A DNA stretch of 64,000 bases from Physcomitrium patens (taxonomy: Eukaryota; Streptophyta; Bryopsida; Funariales; Funariaceae). The stretch lies in the NCBI RefSeq assembly GCF_000002425.4, contig NC_037254.1, positions 4,002,740 through 4,066,739 on the forward strand. Direction: 5' to 3'. A program made the position numbers and the translations under genes. Positions 20,689 to 30,237 of the stretch are shown here, piece after piece. Each line of letters begins with the position of its first letter. Positions within the stretch are counted from its first letter, which is position 1. The notes under the pieces were generated by a model. It did no database searches and was not told where the DNA came from. It worked only from the letters and a program-made list of their open reading frames with translations.

Positions 20689-21816
20689 TCATAGTTAATC
20701 TCGGCTGCTGAAAAAATTTTGGAATAAAAAGCTACTAGATGGACTTTGTCATCTATTCCTATTTGTGACAATATTACATCCAAGGCAAAATTTGATGCAT
20801 CTGTTTCCATAAAAAATGGCTTAAAAAAGTCAACATAATTTAAAGTTGGTATAGAAATAAATTACTTCTTCAAAATAACAAACAATGCTTTGGCTTCTTT
20901 ACTCCACTCAAGTTTGTCTTTACAAGTCAAACATGTAAGTGGAGCTACAACTTTAGAAAATTTCTTAATAAAGATTTGGTAATAATTTGCAAAGTTCAAA
21001 AAGCATTGCACATCTCTTATTGTTCTTGATATCTTCTAATCTATGATAGTTTGGACCTTCTTTGGATCCATCATAAGGGCTTCATTGGAAATGATGTATC
21101 TCAAAAAGTCAACTTGAGTAGTATGGAATACATACTTTTCCAACTTTAAGTATAATTGTACATTTCTTAGTTTTTATAACACACAATGAAGATGAACTTT
21201 ATGCTCTTTTGTATTGTTAGAATAGATTAAAATGTCATCCAACTAATAGATGACAAAATCATCAAGAAACTCATAAAACACATCATTCATTAAATGTTGA
21301 AAAATAACTAGTATATTCGTGAGTTCAAAAGGCATGACATTATATTCGAAATGTCTATACTTAATTCAAAAAACAATCTTTTATTCATCTCTTTTTTTGG
21401 TGTGGACTAGGTTATATGTTTCTTGTAGATCTATTTTTGTATAGATCTTTTCTTGATTTAATTGATCAAGAAGTCTTGAAATCAAAGGTAGAGGATACCT
21501 ATTCTTAATGGTGATCTTATTAAGTCCTTGATAGTCCACATACATCCATAGAGATCCATCTTTTTTCTTCACAAATAAGATAGGAGCCCCGATTGGAGAT
21601 TTAAAATAGCATATAAAGTTTTTAGCCAAGTTTTTATTAATGTACTCTTTGAATGTAGCTAACTCATTTTGTGATAAGCTATAGATTGCTCTAAATGGTA
21701 GTTGAGTTTTTTCTTGAAGTTCAATGGTACAATCATAAAGAAAATGCTTTGGAAGAATATTTACATTTTTCTTTTCAAAAACGTCCTAGAAATCTTGATA
21801 CTAGCTAGGAATACTA
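20689..21816 (-). pseudogene. E4 RNase H N-terminus and reverse transcriptase
   Basis: The minus strand continues E4 across the E3 insertion: the RNase H start (20,689-20,900), RT thumb and palm (about 20,960-21,380, with stops), and the RT fingers, open at 21,381-21,629 ('KNFICYFKSPIGAPILFVKK', '[16 protein letters not shown]', 'IYTKIDLQETYNLV'). Upstream of that is the linker 'QDFQDVFEKKNVNIL'-like sequence near 21,750-21,800. The YxDD region reads near 21,230-21,250 with a stop beside it. Similarity ends at 21,816. Confidence 0.85.
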
Positions 21817-22950
21817 TCAGCTCTCAATTATACTCTAAAATTTAAATTTTTGTTATTTTCCTATTTTACGATAATTATACATGTTAGATTAGGATTTATA
21901 TAAGTAGAATTCAGTTTTATAAAAAATTTAGGATTACAAACCTTCATGGTATAAATCATAGCCTAATTCGTTGAATTAGGTTAATTAAGACTAAAGTGAC
22001 AAGAGTTAGAAAATTAGAATAGTAACTTAGTTTAATAATTTAAAGATTTTTAGTCATTACTATAAGGATTGGTTAAAAGCCAATGAGTACGTCTATAATC
22101 ATTCACATGATTTAGGAGTTGAAATTATAATTCTCTAAAAGATTTAGAGAAGTTAGTAATAATAATTTTTGATTTTTCCTCCAAATTCGGCAAATTTAAG
22201 CGACATGGTGGTTCTTCTACTTAATGGGAGTCTCTTTAATGCAATGGTGGCACCGGATTTACCTTGTGGAGTGAAGAAAACAAGATCAGCAACCTCTCCT
22301 TCAAAATACAAGAGAAGCAATGAAATTCTCATTTTGAAGAATTTCACAAAAAAATTGCCAAGATCCTTGTAAGTAAAAACTTCCATGGAAATTATAATTG
22401 AGCATGGATTGGAGCATGTGAGTAATCGATCTTAGCTTAAAAAGGTGTTTTGAACACAATAATGAAGTTAGATTTACAAAAAAATGCCTTCTTGACCACT
22501 TACAAGGGCCATCAACCTTGATAGTGAGATTGGCTCTTGGATGAATGAAGGCCATAGATATAGATTAGGGATCTGAAAAATCAAGGGTGGAGATATAATC
22601 ACCCTTCTACGAGCCTCCACTCAATTGTATAAGAGAGGCTTGGTTTCCCAACCCCTCTCTTTCTCCTCTTTTGGTGAAGGGCGAAGCCATGCTAAAATTT
22701 GGCCAAAAATCCTAATTTTAATTTTATTTAGATTTTAAATCTCATTGTGCATTTTTTGGGTGGGTGTGCATGGATTTCAAGTTGTGAATGATAGTCATTG
22801 GGTCTTAAAACACGTTTCATTGTGGTGAATAGCTCCCTTGGCCTTCCAATTACTCCAAGGGTTTCAAGAGCCTCAGATTTCCCTCCATCAGTCATTCAAT
22901 TGTTTTAGTTCCAATGTCATTTTTTTTAGCTTTCCAACAAGATAAGGCTC

Positions 22951-23400
22951 GCTCCATTTGGAGTTGAACTGAATTTTTGGTGAAATTTTGAGTATGAGGG
23001 GGTCAACTGCCTTTGCAGTTTGGATTAATCAAGTTTGGGAAGGCATTTCTCAGTGCTTGATAACTGGATTCGTTTGAAATTTCGGGAGCATCAATATTTG
23101 TAAACTAATCTTTGAAGGGCACAAGTTTCGCTGGATTTGAAGACAATTTGAATTTTTAGCGAATTTCTAAGTGAAGGGGGTTGGTCTCCGCGGCAGTTTG
23201 GATCACTCAACTTCAAAGGAACAATTCTCACGACTGGATCACTAGATTGCAATGAGATTTGTTGGGGCAGGAGCGTCTTTAAGTTAACCTTGCAAAAACT
23301 TATGAATCATTCAATTTGAAGCTAATGAAAATTTTTGTCGAATTTTGGAGTAGAAGGGGGTCGCTGCCTTTAATCCTTGGCGTTGTCAAGGTACCTTCGC
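22951..23400 (+). repeat. Degenerate tandem repeat, period about 180 bp
   Basis: Three diverged units start near 22,951, 23,130 and 23,310. Each has 'ttgaa..', then 'gaatttttggtgaa'-like, then 'aaggggggt'-like, then 'ggcagtttggat'-like blocks. The third unit is cut short near 23,400. Confidence 0.65.
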
Positions 23401-23459
23401 TTTTACCCCTCTTATTTTATTTTTACTTTTGTCTTTACAGTAACTCGTAATCTCCACAT

Positions 23460-23640
23460 TTCAACTTTTGACTAATAAATTTTAACTTTTAACTTTTAAC
23501 CTTTAATATTCTCACTTAAATTTTTAAACTTTGAATTTTAACTTTTGAATTTAATATTTAACTTTAATTTTTAACTTAACTTTTAATATTAAATTTTAAC
23601 TTTTAATTTAAACTTAAGTTTTTATTTTTATTTTGAATTA
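23460..23640 (+). repeat. Degenerate 'ttaactttt' tract
   Basis: Short variants of 'aacttttaa' are repeated here. The composition is similar in spirit to the 'ggatttag' tract at 3,235-3,560 but with a different unit. Confidence 0.7.
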
Positions 23641-23877
23641 ATAAAAAAAACTTAATTAATTACTTTTATCCTTTTTTTGTATGATGAATTTCATCTAATA
23701 TTTTAATTTAATATCGATAACCATTGCTTGGAAGGCATTAATTTTAATTGAATTACAAACACCCATATTTTAATTAATCTAACAATTTCACAATTGAAAG
23801 TTCTTCTATTCTACCTCTTGAGCTCATTGTGTAGTACTAAATCCATAGAGTGGTGGATTTTAGGCTTACAAATACTA

Positions 23878-24470
23878 CTTGATATCTTTTCACCATTAGC
23901 GATGGACGTGGCATATATAGCAAAAGATAGCCCTTCATTTGTGGCATGTATGAAAGCTCTTGTATCTACCAATAATGGATCGGATATATTAGACTTATGA
24001 ATTTCTACTTACCTAGCAAGATCTTTGATTAAACTATGAAAAAAATTGAAATTGCAAGAAATCTAGTGTATCTGAGGGTTATATCTTTCTAACCACGATA
24101 ATCCTAAAATAATTGGATTGAAAGGAAATTTAATCACATTAAATATTATTAAACTATTATAATTACTAGTTGCTACTTTTACAAGAATAATTTCATGTGT
24201 AACATCTCCAAATGATAATGAATGTCCATCTTTTACTTCTATATGCACAAGTTTGATTTTCTTGACTAAGGAACTATCTTGTTTTTTGATAAAAACTTCA
24301 TCTATAAAACAAGCTAAGGCTCCTAAATCCAACAAGACTAAAACTTTGTGATTTTTCAATCCTAAATAAACTTCTATTATAAAACAAGTTGAGGGATCTA
24401 AGGAGAGAATTTGATTTTTACTAGATGTTGCATATGATTCTACTGGCACAATTTCTATTGTAATTGGAAC
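23878..24470 (-). pseudogene. E4 aspartic protease
   Basis: The minus strand at 24,063-24,449 is open and matches the E3 protease: 'CFIIEVYLGLKNHKVLVLLD', then 'LGALACFIDEVFIKK' (active site D-L-G-A instead of D-S-G-A), then 'VIKFPFNPIILGLSWLERYN'. The frame ends at a stop where E3 has Trp of 'RIDWNS'. The downstream part to 23,878 matches the E3 'AFIHAAKEGSTFAIYAAPIS' region. The changed Ser in the active site makes activity unlikely. Confidence 0.85.
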
Positions 24471-25500
24471 AAATCATTTTTTGACACATTATCTTATTTG
24501 TTAATTGTACTTCTCAATTTGTATTTGCATTGCTTCTTTAAGCAATGTTGAGCAATGTACCTAACTTCTCCACTAAGTAAGCATAAGCCCTTTTGACGTT
24601 GTCAACTCTTTCTCTACTGTGTGAAGAATTTAAAATGTACCGTATCAATTTGCATTGCTTCTAACCTTAATCAATAAGTTTCTAAAAACTTAGGAGCTAT
24701 CATTATTATTTGATTTGTTCCCTTTAAATCAAATCTTTATTCTTAACATCTTTCTAATAAGTAATTGTGACATGCAATGGCTTGAGCAATAAATTGTTCC
24801 AAAGATTCTACCTTTGGCATTGTCAATAATAAGTCTTTGACATTATTCTTCAATCCATATCAAAATTAATTCATAAGGGCTTTATCATTCCAATCTACAT
24901 CGTAAGCAAGGCTTTGGAATTTAGTGGCATATATTATAGTTAACCATGATCCTTGCCCTAAAGATAAAATTTTGGTCTCTACTACTCTTTCTCGATTACT
25001 TTCTCCAAATGTGGCCCTAAATACTTCTAGGAATAAATTCAAATTATAAAGGAGTCGCAAATCTTTTTCCATTAAAGGTGTAAACCAAAAGAGAGCACTT
25101 TTTGGTAGAAGTGCGCCTATGAATCCAACTTGAGTAAATCCATTAGAATATTAGAAAAGATGCAACCTTAGATAGAGCTTAACTTGTTGTAAAAATCTTT
25201 AAAATTTTGATCTTGTTCCATCAAACTTCTTAGGCATATTAATCCTTGTCCTTGTCATACTTATAGAAACAAAACTCCTTGGATATGGTTGTGAGATCAA
25301 TCTACTTGCTTCCTTCAATTAGAGAATTTTTTGTTATAGACTTTGAACTTCTTCTATAGGCATAGGCATAGTACCTCCATAATTCACATTAGAGATAAGT
25401 GAAATTTTCACTCTTAGAGTGTTGACAAGCTCATAAAGATCTACAATATTTGCAAGTTTATTCTCACTTTTATTGAGAGTAGTATCCATAATTTTTCTTC
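24471..25500 (-). pseudogene. E4 gag remnant
   Basis: The minus strand holds the zinc-knuckle region (near 24,545-24,590, 'CLLSGEVRYIAQHC', the second Cys replaced by Ser). It also holds a capsid block open at 24,866-25,072 ('YNLNLFLEVFRATFGESNRE', 'YATKFQSLAYDVDWNDKAL') and an N-terminal part to about 25,490 with stops. At the 'RSKF' site the next codon is TAA. The 'YGL' codon is followed by Lys, not by the stop seen in E2, E3 and E5. Confidence 0.8.
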
Positions 25501-25739
25501 CATGGATAATTCATAAAAATTCAAAAAATTAATTAGAAGAAGATAATCCACAACTTCTAATAAAAATTTCTACAAAGAGGGATAATCTACTTTCTTTAAA
25601 GAAAAGATCAGTGTTAGAAAATAAGATTTTTTGTTTAAAAGTGGATAGTCTGCAACCTTCAAAATACAACAATTAAAGTGGAATAATCCACTCGCTTTTA
25701 AAACAAGATAAATGTAGTAAGTTAGCGCTCTTAACAAAC

Positions 25740-26289
25740 TGTCAAGGACATAAATCTTGGAGAAAGAAAATCCTCAATACACTCTTATGTCACTGAAAGG
25801 AACTAGAAAGTCACTCAAAGATGATATAATATTGAACTAGAATGGCTATTACTAAAAAGAAAAAGACTAGAAAGTCTTGAAATAAGACTAAGGACTAAAA
25901 AGGCATTAATAAGAGTGAAGAAGGCTTCTTTCTTGCCTCCATATATACTCTCTAACTAGGAGCTAAATGGCGATATTCTATAGGACTTCCAACATGTATT
26001 GACTTTGCTAGCTATATGTCTTAATTTACAAGGCAAGTTATCTCTGTATGTTCCACATATTTAGCTTGTTCCATAAGCTACTACTTAGAATTAACTTTTT
26101 CCACAAGCTACCAACACGTGGTTAATTTGTTGACCAAGTTTCTAACCTACAAATACATATAAAGTCAAAACTATATTTATGAAGCTTCTAGGAAGCTTTT
26201 GTAGAAGACTTTATAAAATTAATTTATATTCACCTACTTCAACTTAGTCATATAAGTAACTATTTGGATAAATGTATATGTCCATGATA
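25740..26289 (-). repeat. E4 5' LTR
   Basis: The plus strand reads TGTCAAGG..TGATA, the reverse complement of TATCA..TTGACA. It is 550 bp, followed by the target duplication TTAAC. TATA-like 'tatatatact' lies near 25,950. A weakened form of the post-TATA hairpin lies near 25,912-25,940. Confidence 0.88.
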
Positions 26290-27060
26290 TTAACTTATAA
26301 AGATAGCATATTTTGTCTCATATAAAAAGATAATTTTTGAAGGCAAAACAATAAGGTTCTTTTTTAATAATATATATCAACATTATGGCCTACATAATGG
26401 CATCATTATTAATCAATGACCTCAATTTATATCAAAGTTTTGGAAATCCTTTTTTGAAATCTTGAAGGTAGATATCAAACTTTTTTTTGCCTTCCACTTT
26501 TAAATAGATGGTCAAATAAAACAAATCAATCAAGTTTTGGAACAATATTTGTGATGTATCATCAAATATCAATAAGATGATTAAACATCATATTTATCTT
26601 TAGCAAAATTCACTCATAATAATATTCTTCATGCTTTGATTTAACAAATACAATTTTACTTTAATTATGTTACCATCCAAAGCATAATTTGTTAGGTATA
26701 TCAAAGAATGAAAATCCATCAACTAAAGATCTTGCAAAACAATTGTCACAATTCAACTCCACACAACTTTGAAGCTCCATTTATAAATATCTCAAGATTC
26801 TTACAAAGTACTTTTAGATGAATTTAGAAAAAAAATTCTTTCTTTTCAAGTTGGACATAAATTATGGCTTCTTTGATAAATTATTAAGATCAATTGGCTT
26901 TACAATAAGTTGGACTACTAAAGACTAGGACCATTTTGTATTTAAAAGTAAATTAATCTAGTAGCTTATTGATTGGAATTACCCACATCTATGAAGATAC
27001 ATCGAATCTTTCATATTTCTCTCTTAGAAACTTATTCAAAATCAACAATTCAATGAAGAA
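26290..27060 (+). pseudogene. E1 integrase, core to C-terminus
   Basis: E1 resumes after E4 with the sequence equivalent to 'KMAHFV' (26,300-26,320). It goes on to the second catalytic motif near 26,405-26,430 and 'AFHPQTDGQTERVNQ'-like sequence near 26,490-26,535. It ends with the GPY/F-like region and 'HRIFHISLLETYSK'-like sequence (to about 27,040). Frequent stops. Confidence 0.8.
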
Positions 27061-27069
27061 TACAACTAT

Positions 27070-27260
27070 CACTGCCTTGCTTTAAAATCGATAATTATAT
27101 AGAATATAATGTAGAAAAGATTCTTGATTCTTAATAAAGAAGAGGTAAGTTGGAATATTTTATTCATTGGCATGACTATGATATCAATGAGCATATGTGA
27201 GAAGCAAAAAAAAAATCTAGTGAATGCACCGTAAAAAGTACAAGAATTTTATTGATGCTA
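27070..27260 (+). pseudogene. E1 chromodomain remnant
   Basis: The frame reads 'EYNVEKILDS', two stops, then 'RRGKLEYFIHWHDYDINEH'. The Trp after 'FIH' is TGG here, unlike E2 and E3, where it is TAG. Confidence 0.8.
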
Positions 27261-27389
27261 TCTTCAAAAACCTAAATCTATTTTAGGATGACTTTTCTAT
27301 GAAGTTACTAATAAAATGTTGTATATAACAAAGAAAGTAGATATGAAATCGATATTCTTTATAGAACTCGAAGTTAGAAAAGAAGGTGA

Positions 27390-27922
27390 TGTTATAGACA
27401 TCTAATAAGAAGATTTAGAAATATTCTTAGAATATTTTATTAGATTCTTAAAAGTCCCAATAGATTTTAGAAAGGTTTCTAGAAGGTTCTAAAAGGTCCT
27501 TAAAATATTCTAACAAATTCTAAAAAATTCTAAGAAGATTAAGAAAGTTATCCAAAAAACTTCTTAGGATTGCTTCATCTTCAAGCAACAGAAGAACTTC
27601 TTAAGAAGCTTCTTAAGGTTACTTCATCTTCAAGCAATATGGAAACTTTTCAAGAAGCTTCTTAAGATTGCTTCATCTTCAAGCAAGATGGAAACTTCTT
27701 AAAAAGCCTCTTAATACCTAGTATATATTTGAGTTAAGGCTAAGGGGATCTTTAGTCTCAACAACACATCTCTTGGAGTTCTAGCTCACCTTCCTTGATG
27801 TTGATCTTGTACTCATATGATTTAATCAAGTTTTTATTAGCTTTCTTGTTAAAACTCCTCCATTCAATATTTTTTTTGGTTTCCTATAAAGTGTTATCTA
27901 TTATAAATATGGGCTTTTAACA
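27390..27922 (+). repeat. E1 right LTR
   Basis: It begins TGTTATAG after the purine-rich 'agaaaagaaggtga' and appears to end near 'tttaaca' at 27,922. A TATA-like 'agtatatatt' is near 27,720. It has a three-unit 49-bp tandem repeat (27,561-27,710). It is not similar to the E2/E3 LTRs beyond its general layout. The right end is uncertain because the left LTR is missing. Confidence 0.65.
27561..27710 (+). repeat. 49-bp tandem repeat in E1 LTR
   Basis: The motif 'ttgcttcatcttcaagcaa' occurs at 27,570, 27,619 and 27,668, exactly 49 bases apart. Each unit also has 'cttcttaagaagcttcttaa'. The motif is itself a short inverted repeat (TTGCTT..AAGCAA). It lies upstream of the TATA-like box, the usual place for LTR enhancer repeats. 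Confidence 0.9.
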
Positions 27923-29390
27923 TTACAATCTATATAGAAAAATTAAATTAATTTTGGCTAAGAATTTTGGTTTTATAAATTTTGTCAAGAATAAATAAAT
28001 TCTTATATTCTTGGTACATAAAACAAGCCTAATAAAACAATTTTAGTTGAAGATAAATGATACTAAGATAAAATTTAAATAAAATATTTAGATTAATGGA
28101 ATATTGATGTATGTGACAAAGTCTCATGTATACGTAATGTTTCTTAATAGTCTTTTCACCATACTAAGATTATACATATAACTAAACTAAATAAGGTTTG
28201 AAATGGCATTGCAAGATGGTCTATTAAAATTATTTTGGTCATACTTCAATAAAAAAATGAATTCTAAACTTAATATGTAAATGATATAAAATAAGAACAT
28301 ATTACATGTTAAACAAGATACTATACTTACCATTACATCTTTCTATATTAATACTAAAATAGTATCAAAGTAGTCTTGATAACAAGTCATTGGAATATAA
28401 GTAAACTAGATTATTTACTAATTAATCAGCAATACTATCAACCAATATCATTATTTTGACCTCTATAACCAAAAAATATGTCTAAATGAACAAGAAGGTT
28501 GGCACATTAATGATTAACTCTATTGTACACATCCAAAAACTTCTCAATATCTTTGTATTTTTAGGTGTGTCTTTCGGTAATGCAAAGAAGAGTCTCTTCA
28601 ATTAATACACAATTATTAGTTCCAACCAATATATATTCAAAGGTAACTGGAATAATATAACCAACATTTAAAATTGCTTTGATTGATAGTTTTTTATTAT
28701 ATAAAAAAATAAAAAATGACATGAAAAAATCTTCAAAAAACTAATTCAACTTATTCAAATCCTCTTATGTGTGCTCTTAGCACTCATATTTCTATAAGTT
28801 TCAGAGCCTTTACTAAATTCAAACACGAAATTTAATCCAACTTAACATTTGTATTTGTAACTCTCTCTAGATCCCACAAATCCTCATTTTGATCTTAACT
28901 AACATACTAAAATTGCATTTATATATTTTTAAACCAATGTTCAAAATTATTGATTGATCTGAAGACATTTTTAAATTTAATATTTTTTTAAAATCCTTTG
29001 AATCCTACATCTTCTTTGCTGATATGTTCTAAGTTTATTTATTCTTACAGAAATGGTTTCTAATTTTTTTTTATTTAATCCTTTGCAGACAATGATAAGG
29101 TGCACAACAAACGTTTTTCTTACAATCACAGTAAGTAATACAAAAACTACAAATAGTGTTTTTAATTTATTGTTATTTTAAATTTAATTAATAAAATGGT
29201 GTTCATTAAAGTAATGATATTTAAATAATATCACTTCAGTATAACAATTTCAACATTACTACTTCGACAATATTTTAGATGAAAGGAGTGAATTGAATCA
29301 TTATATAAAGAAATCAAATTTAGTTGATAAGTCAAAACCTTATAATACAATAAAAAAATAAAAATAAAAAAAAACAAGCAGCGCGCTCAT
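27923..29390. other. AT-rich intergenic DNA, no gene recognised
   Basis: Stop-dense AT-rich sequence between the retrotransposon nest and the EF-1alpha gene. Some stretches (28,440-28,700) look like old decayed coding sequence on the minus strand, but I could not assign them to a family. Confidence 0.5.
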
Positions 29391-29969
29391 GTAATAAGCT
29401 CTTAAAGGCCTTTTAAGACAACTACTTCACCTTCAAAAGGACTGATAAATGAAGACGCAGAATCCTTCACAAAAATTCCACATGCGCATTTTCCATAAAC
29501 AACTTATCAATTTCCCCATCGACATTGAAATATACAATTCAAATTTAGAAATGAATCAAAATCTCAACAATTGTCCCAGAGACAGTAATAACATCATGAA
29601 ACATTACATCAAAAATTAACATTATACACATTGAACAAATGAAGACCACCCCACCACTATTATATTACTCAGCAGATGCATCAATTCCTGCACGACTACT
29701 ACGAATGCATCATAGATACCACAGAAACGTTTTGCAGCAACACAAGCCAGACATACTCCAGACAGCTAAGACAAACTCACAAGGGCATTACACAATCGAA
29801 CCCTACTGAACGGAAGTGAGAGAGCAATAACATCCTATCCGATCACAACGTATGACAAAATCACCTGCCAGACTGTCAACCCGGGCAAGTCGACCACCAC
29901 AATCTTGAGGCCGAATCTGCAAACAATCGCCACCTCCGGCGCGCACACACATACCCAACGCCCATTCAT

Positions 29970-30036
29970 ACCCTCTTAACCCACCCCGACCCACGTCCCC
30001 AACACCCACACACATCCCCCCATTCCCCGTCACCCT
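29970..30036 (-). promoter_or_regulatory. G-rich element downstream of the EF-1alpha poly(A) signal
   Basis: Read on the minus (transcribed sense) strand, this has at least six runs of three to six G separated by short loops, such as GGGGAATGGGGGG and GGGTCGGGGTGGG. It lies about 35-100 bases past an AATAAA on the same strand. It may act as a polymerase pause or G-quadruplex site. Function inferred only. Confidence 0.5.
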
Positions 30037-30068
30037 TCGCACACCTTTGCCACCAAATCATCACAATC

Positions 30069-30074
30069 TTTATT
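30069..30074 (-). terminator. Likely EF-1alpha poly(A) signal AATAAA
   Basis: AATAAA on the minus strand, about 165 bases after the EF-1alpha stop codon, within the expected 3'UTR distance. Plant poly(A) signals are loose, so this is only a candidate. Confidence 0.5.
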
Positions 30075-30196
30075 ACAATTGCGTCACTCGCCTTCCTACA
30101 TCTCGCCCTCGCCATCTCCTATCTAGTACCCAACTCTGCCTCTGCCGCGCTTCCGCCCAGCGCACCGAACAAAAACATATGCCCCTCACTTCTACA

Positions 30197-30231
30197 CCAC
30201 CCCCATAACCCCCACCTTCCCACATCCCCCC
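30197..30231 (-). promoter_or_regulatory. G-run cluster right after the EF-1alpha stop codon
   Basis: On the sense strand, runs of six, three, two, five and five G occur within 35 bases, starting seven bases past the stop codon. This fits the pattern of a potential RNA G-quadruplex in the 3'UTR. Confidence 0.5.
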
Positions 30232-30237
30232 TCTCAT

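Larger units (their letters stand above)
21817..23870. mobile_element. Unidentified 2,054-bp insertion in E4
   Basis: The E4 protease-RT linker is cut here, with AATACTA on both sides (21,810-21,816 and 23,871-23,877), the mark of a transposition event of up to 7 bp. The insert begins TCAGCTCTC and ends GGCTTACA, without TG..CA ends or terminal inverted repeats. It is less AT-rich than its surroundings in 22,150-23,400. It carries three degenerate tandem units of about 180 bp (22,951-23,400) and an 'aacttttaa'-type tract (23,460-23,640). No convincing coding sequence. The element type is unknown. Confidence 0.65.
12977..26289 (-). mobile_element. E4: decayed minus-strand chromovirus, itself interrupted twice
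   Basis: A minus-strand element reads from its 5' LTR (25,740-26,289) through gag, protease, RT, RNase H and integrase to a truncated 3' LTR (12,977-about 13,358). It is flanked by TTAAT (12,972-12,976) and TTAAC (26,290-26,294), a 5-bp target duplication with one change. It sits in the integrase core of E1. It contains E3 and a 2,054-bp unknown insertion. The integrase tail, chromodomain and half of the 3' LTR are deleted. Its leader after the 5' LTR differs from that of E2, E3 and E5, so it belongs to another subfamily, together with E6. Confidence 0.85.
836..27922 (+). mobile_element. E1: old, multiply interrupted Ty3/gypsy chromovirus (host of the nest)
   Basis: Pieces of one plus-strand element can be followed in order: gag (about 840-1,500), protease (1,600-2,170), RT start (3,866-4,195), RNase H (5,594-6,027), integrase zinc-binding part (12,375-12,976), integrase core and tail (26,290-27,060), chromodomain (about 27,080-27,250), polypurine tract and right LTR (27,390-27,922). 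The joins are shown by coding similarity that stops at one insertion edge and resumes at the other. Two insertions, E2 and E4, carry 5-bp target duplications. All frames hold many stops, so the element is dead. The left LTR was not found. This is the oldest layer of the nest. Confidence 0.8.

Noticed and set aside
27570..27686. CRISPR-like array (regular 49-bp spacing)
   Set aside because: The whole unit is repeated including the would-be spacers, it has only three copies in an LTR, and the genome is eukaryotic.
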